Assembly (NCBI GenBank): GCA_017984185.1
Contig: JAGNZX010000029.1
Coordinates: 1 to 6,585 of the forward strand
Length of the DNA stretch: 6,585 bases
Source of the DNA: Minisyncoccota bacterium
GTDB taxonomy: Bacteria > Patescibacteriota > Minisyncoccia > Phycocordibacterales > UBA9973
Reading direction: 5' to 3'
In this document: positions 6,482 through 6,585 of the stretch, one piece after another
How the letters are laid out: each line of letters begins with the position of its first letter
Numbering within the stretch: position 1 is the first letter of the stretch
Position numbers and translations under genes: made by a program
The notes under the pieces: generated by a model
What the model was told of the DNA's origin: nothing
Databases searched by the model: none
What the model saw: the letters and a program-made list of their open reading frames with translations, nothing else

Positions 6482-6585
6482 ATGTTCAAGAAAGTAAATA
6501 CTAAATCTAAAGAGGATTTGTTGCGGGATTTGCAAAATGAAGGTTTTGCCCGTAAAACCTTGTCTTTTTACCGTTATGTAAAAAT
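6482..6585 (+). CDS. trhO: Probable TrhO (YceA-like rhodanese, tRNA uridine-5 hydroxylase), 5' end only
   Basis: Only the first 34 codons are inside the window, and the frame stays open to the last base. The visible protein begins MFKKVNTKSKEDLL and reaches ARKTLSFYRYVK. This resembles, from memory, the N-terminal region of E. coli YceA/TrhO, where RTTISFYKYFHI opens the N-terminal domain ahead of the rhodanese domain. TrhO-family enzymes perform oxygen-dependent hydroxylation of U34 in certain tRNAs. The catalytic cysteine lies in the unseen part, so activity cannot be judged. The start is set by the -10 element ending 6 bases upstream. The assignment rests on one short motif and is tentative. 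Confidence 0.6.
   Translation, partial: MFKKVNTKSKEDLLRDLQNEGFARKTLSFYRYVK

Noticed and set aside
1..6585. CRISPR array, insertion sequence, phage or toxin-antitoxin module
   Set aside because: I found no spaced direct repeats, terminal inverted repeats, transposase, integrase or toxin motifs. The tRNA shows no flanking partial copy that would mark an attachment site.

Overview
The window is about 40% GC and very compact. It holds three complete protein genes, two partial protein genes at the edges, and one tRNA. Near-zero gaps, small accessory proteins, a one-chain UvrD-type helicase with an Fe-S nuclease domain, and promoters that leave no 5' leader all suggest a streamlined bacterium. A Candidate Phyla Radiation (Patescibacteria/Parcubacteria-like) lineage fits best, but this is inference, because no taxonomic marker gene is present. 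TGA ends the first gene, so the standard bacterial code applies rather than the TGA=Gly code of some CPR groups.

Layout, left to right. The 3' part of an unrecognised gene runs to 507 (+). A class II tRNA-Ser(GGA) follows at 538-624 (+), then a perfect 11-bp hairpin at 646-672. A 998-residue helicase-nuclease occupies 727-3723 (+). Eighteen bases later comes a 94-residue protein that is 37% glutamate, 3742-4026 (+). It converges on a 790-residue ABC exporter-like gene (4023-6395, -), and their stop codons interlock in a single CTAG. An 86-bp divergent promoter region (6396-6481) separates the exporter from the 5' end of a probable trhO rhodanese/tRNA hydroxylase gene (6482 onward, +).

The most unusual signal is architectural. 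All four gene starts visible in the window have a sigma70-like -10 hexamer ending 5 to 7 bases before the ATG, and none has a well-spaced Shine-Dalgarno. This predicts leaderless mRNAs and moves the exporter start from an upstream TTG, which would precede its own promoter's -10, to the ATG at 6395.

The genes do not form an obvious pathway: DNA end processing or repair (helicase-nuclease), transport (ABC exporter), tRNA supply and modification (tRNA-Ser, TrhO), plus two proteins of unknown role. I see no mobile element, CRISPR array or defence island.
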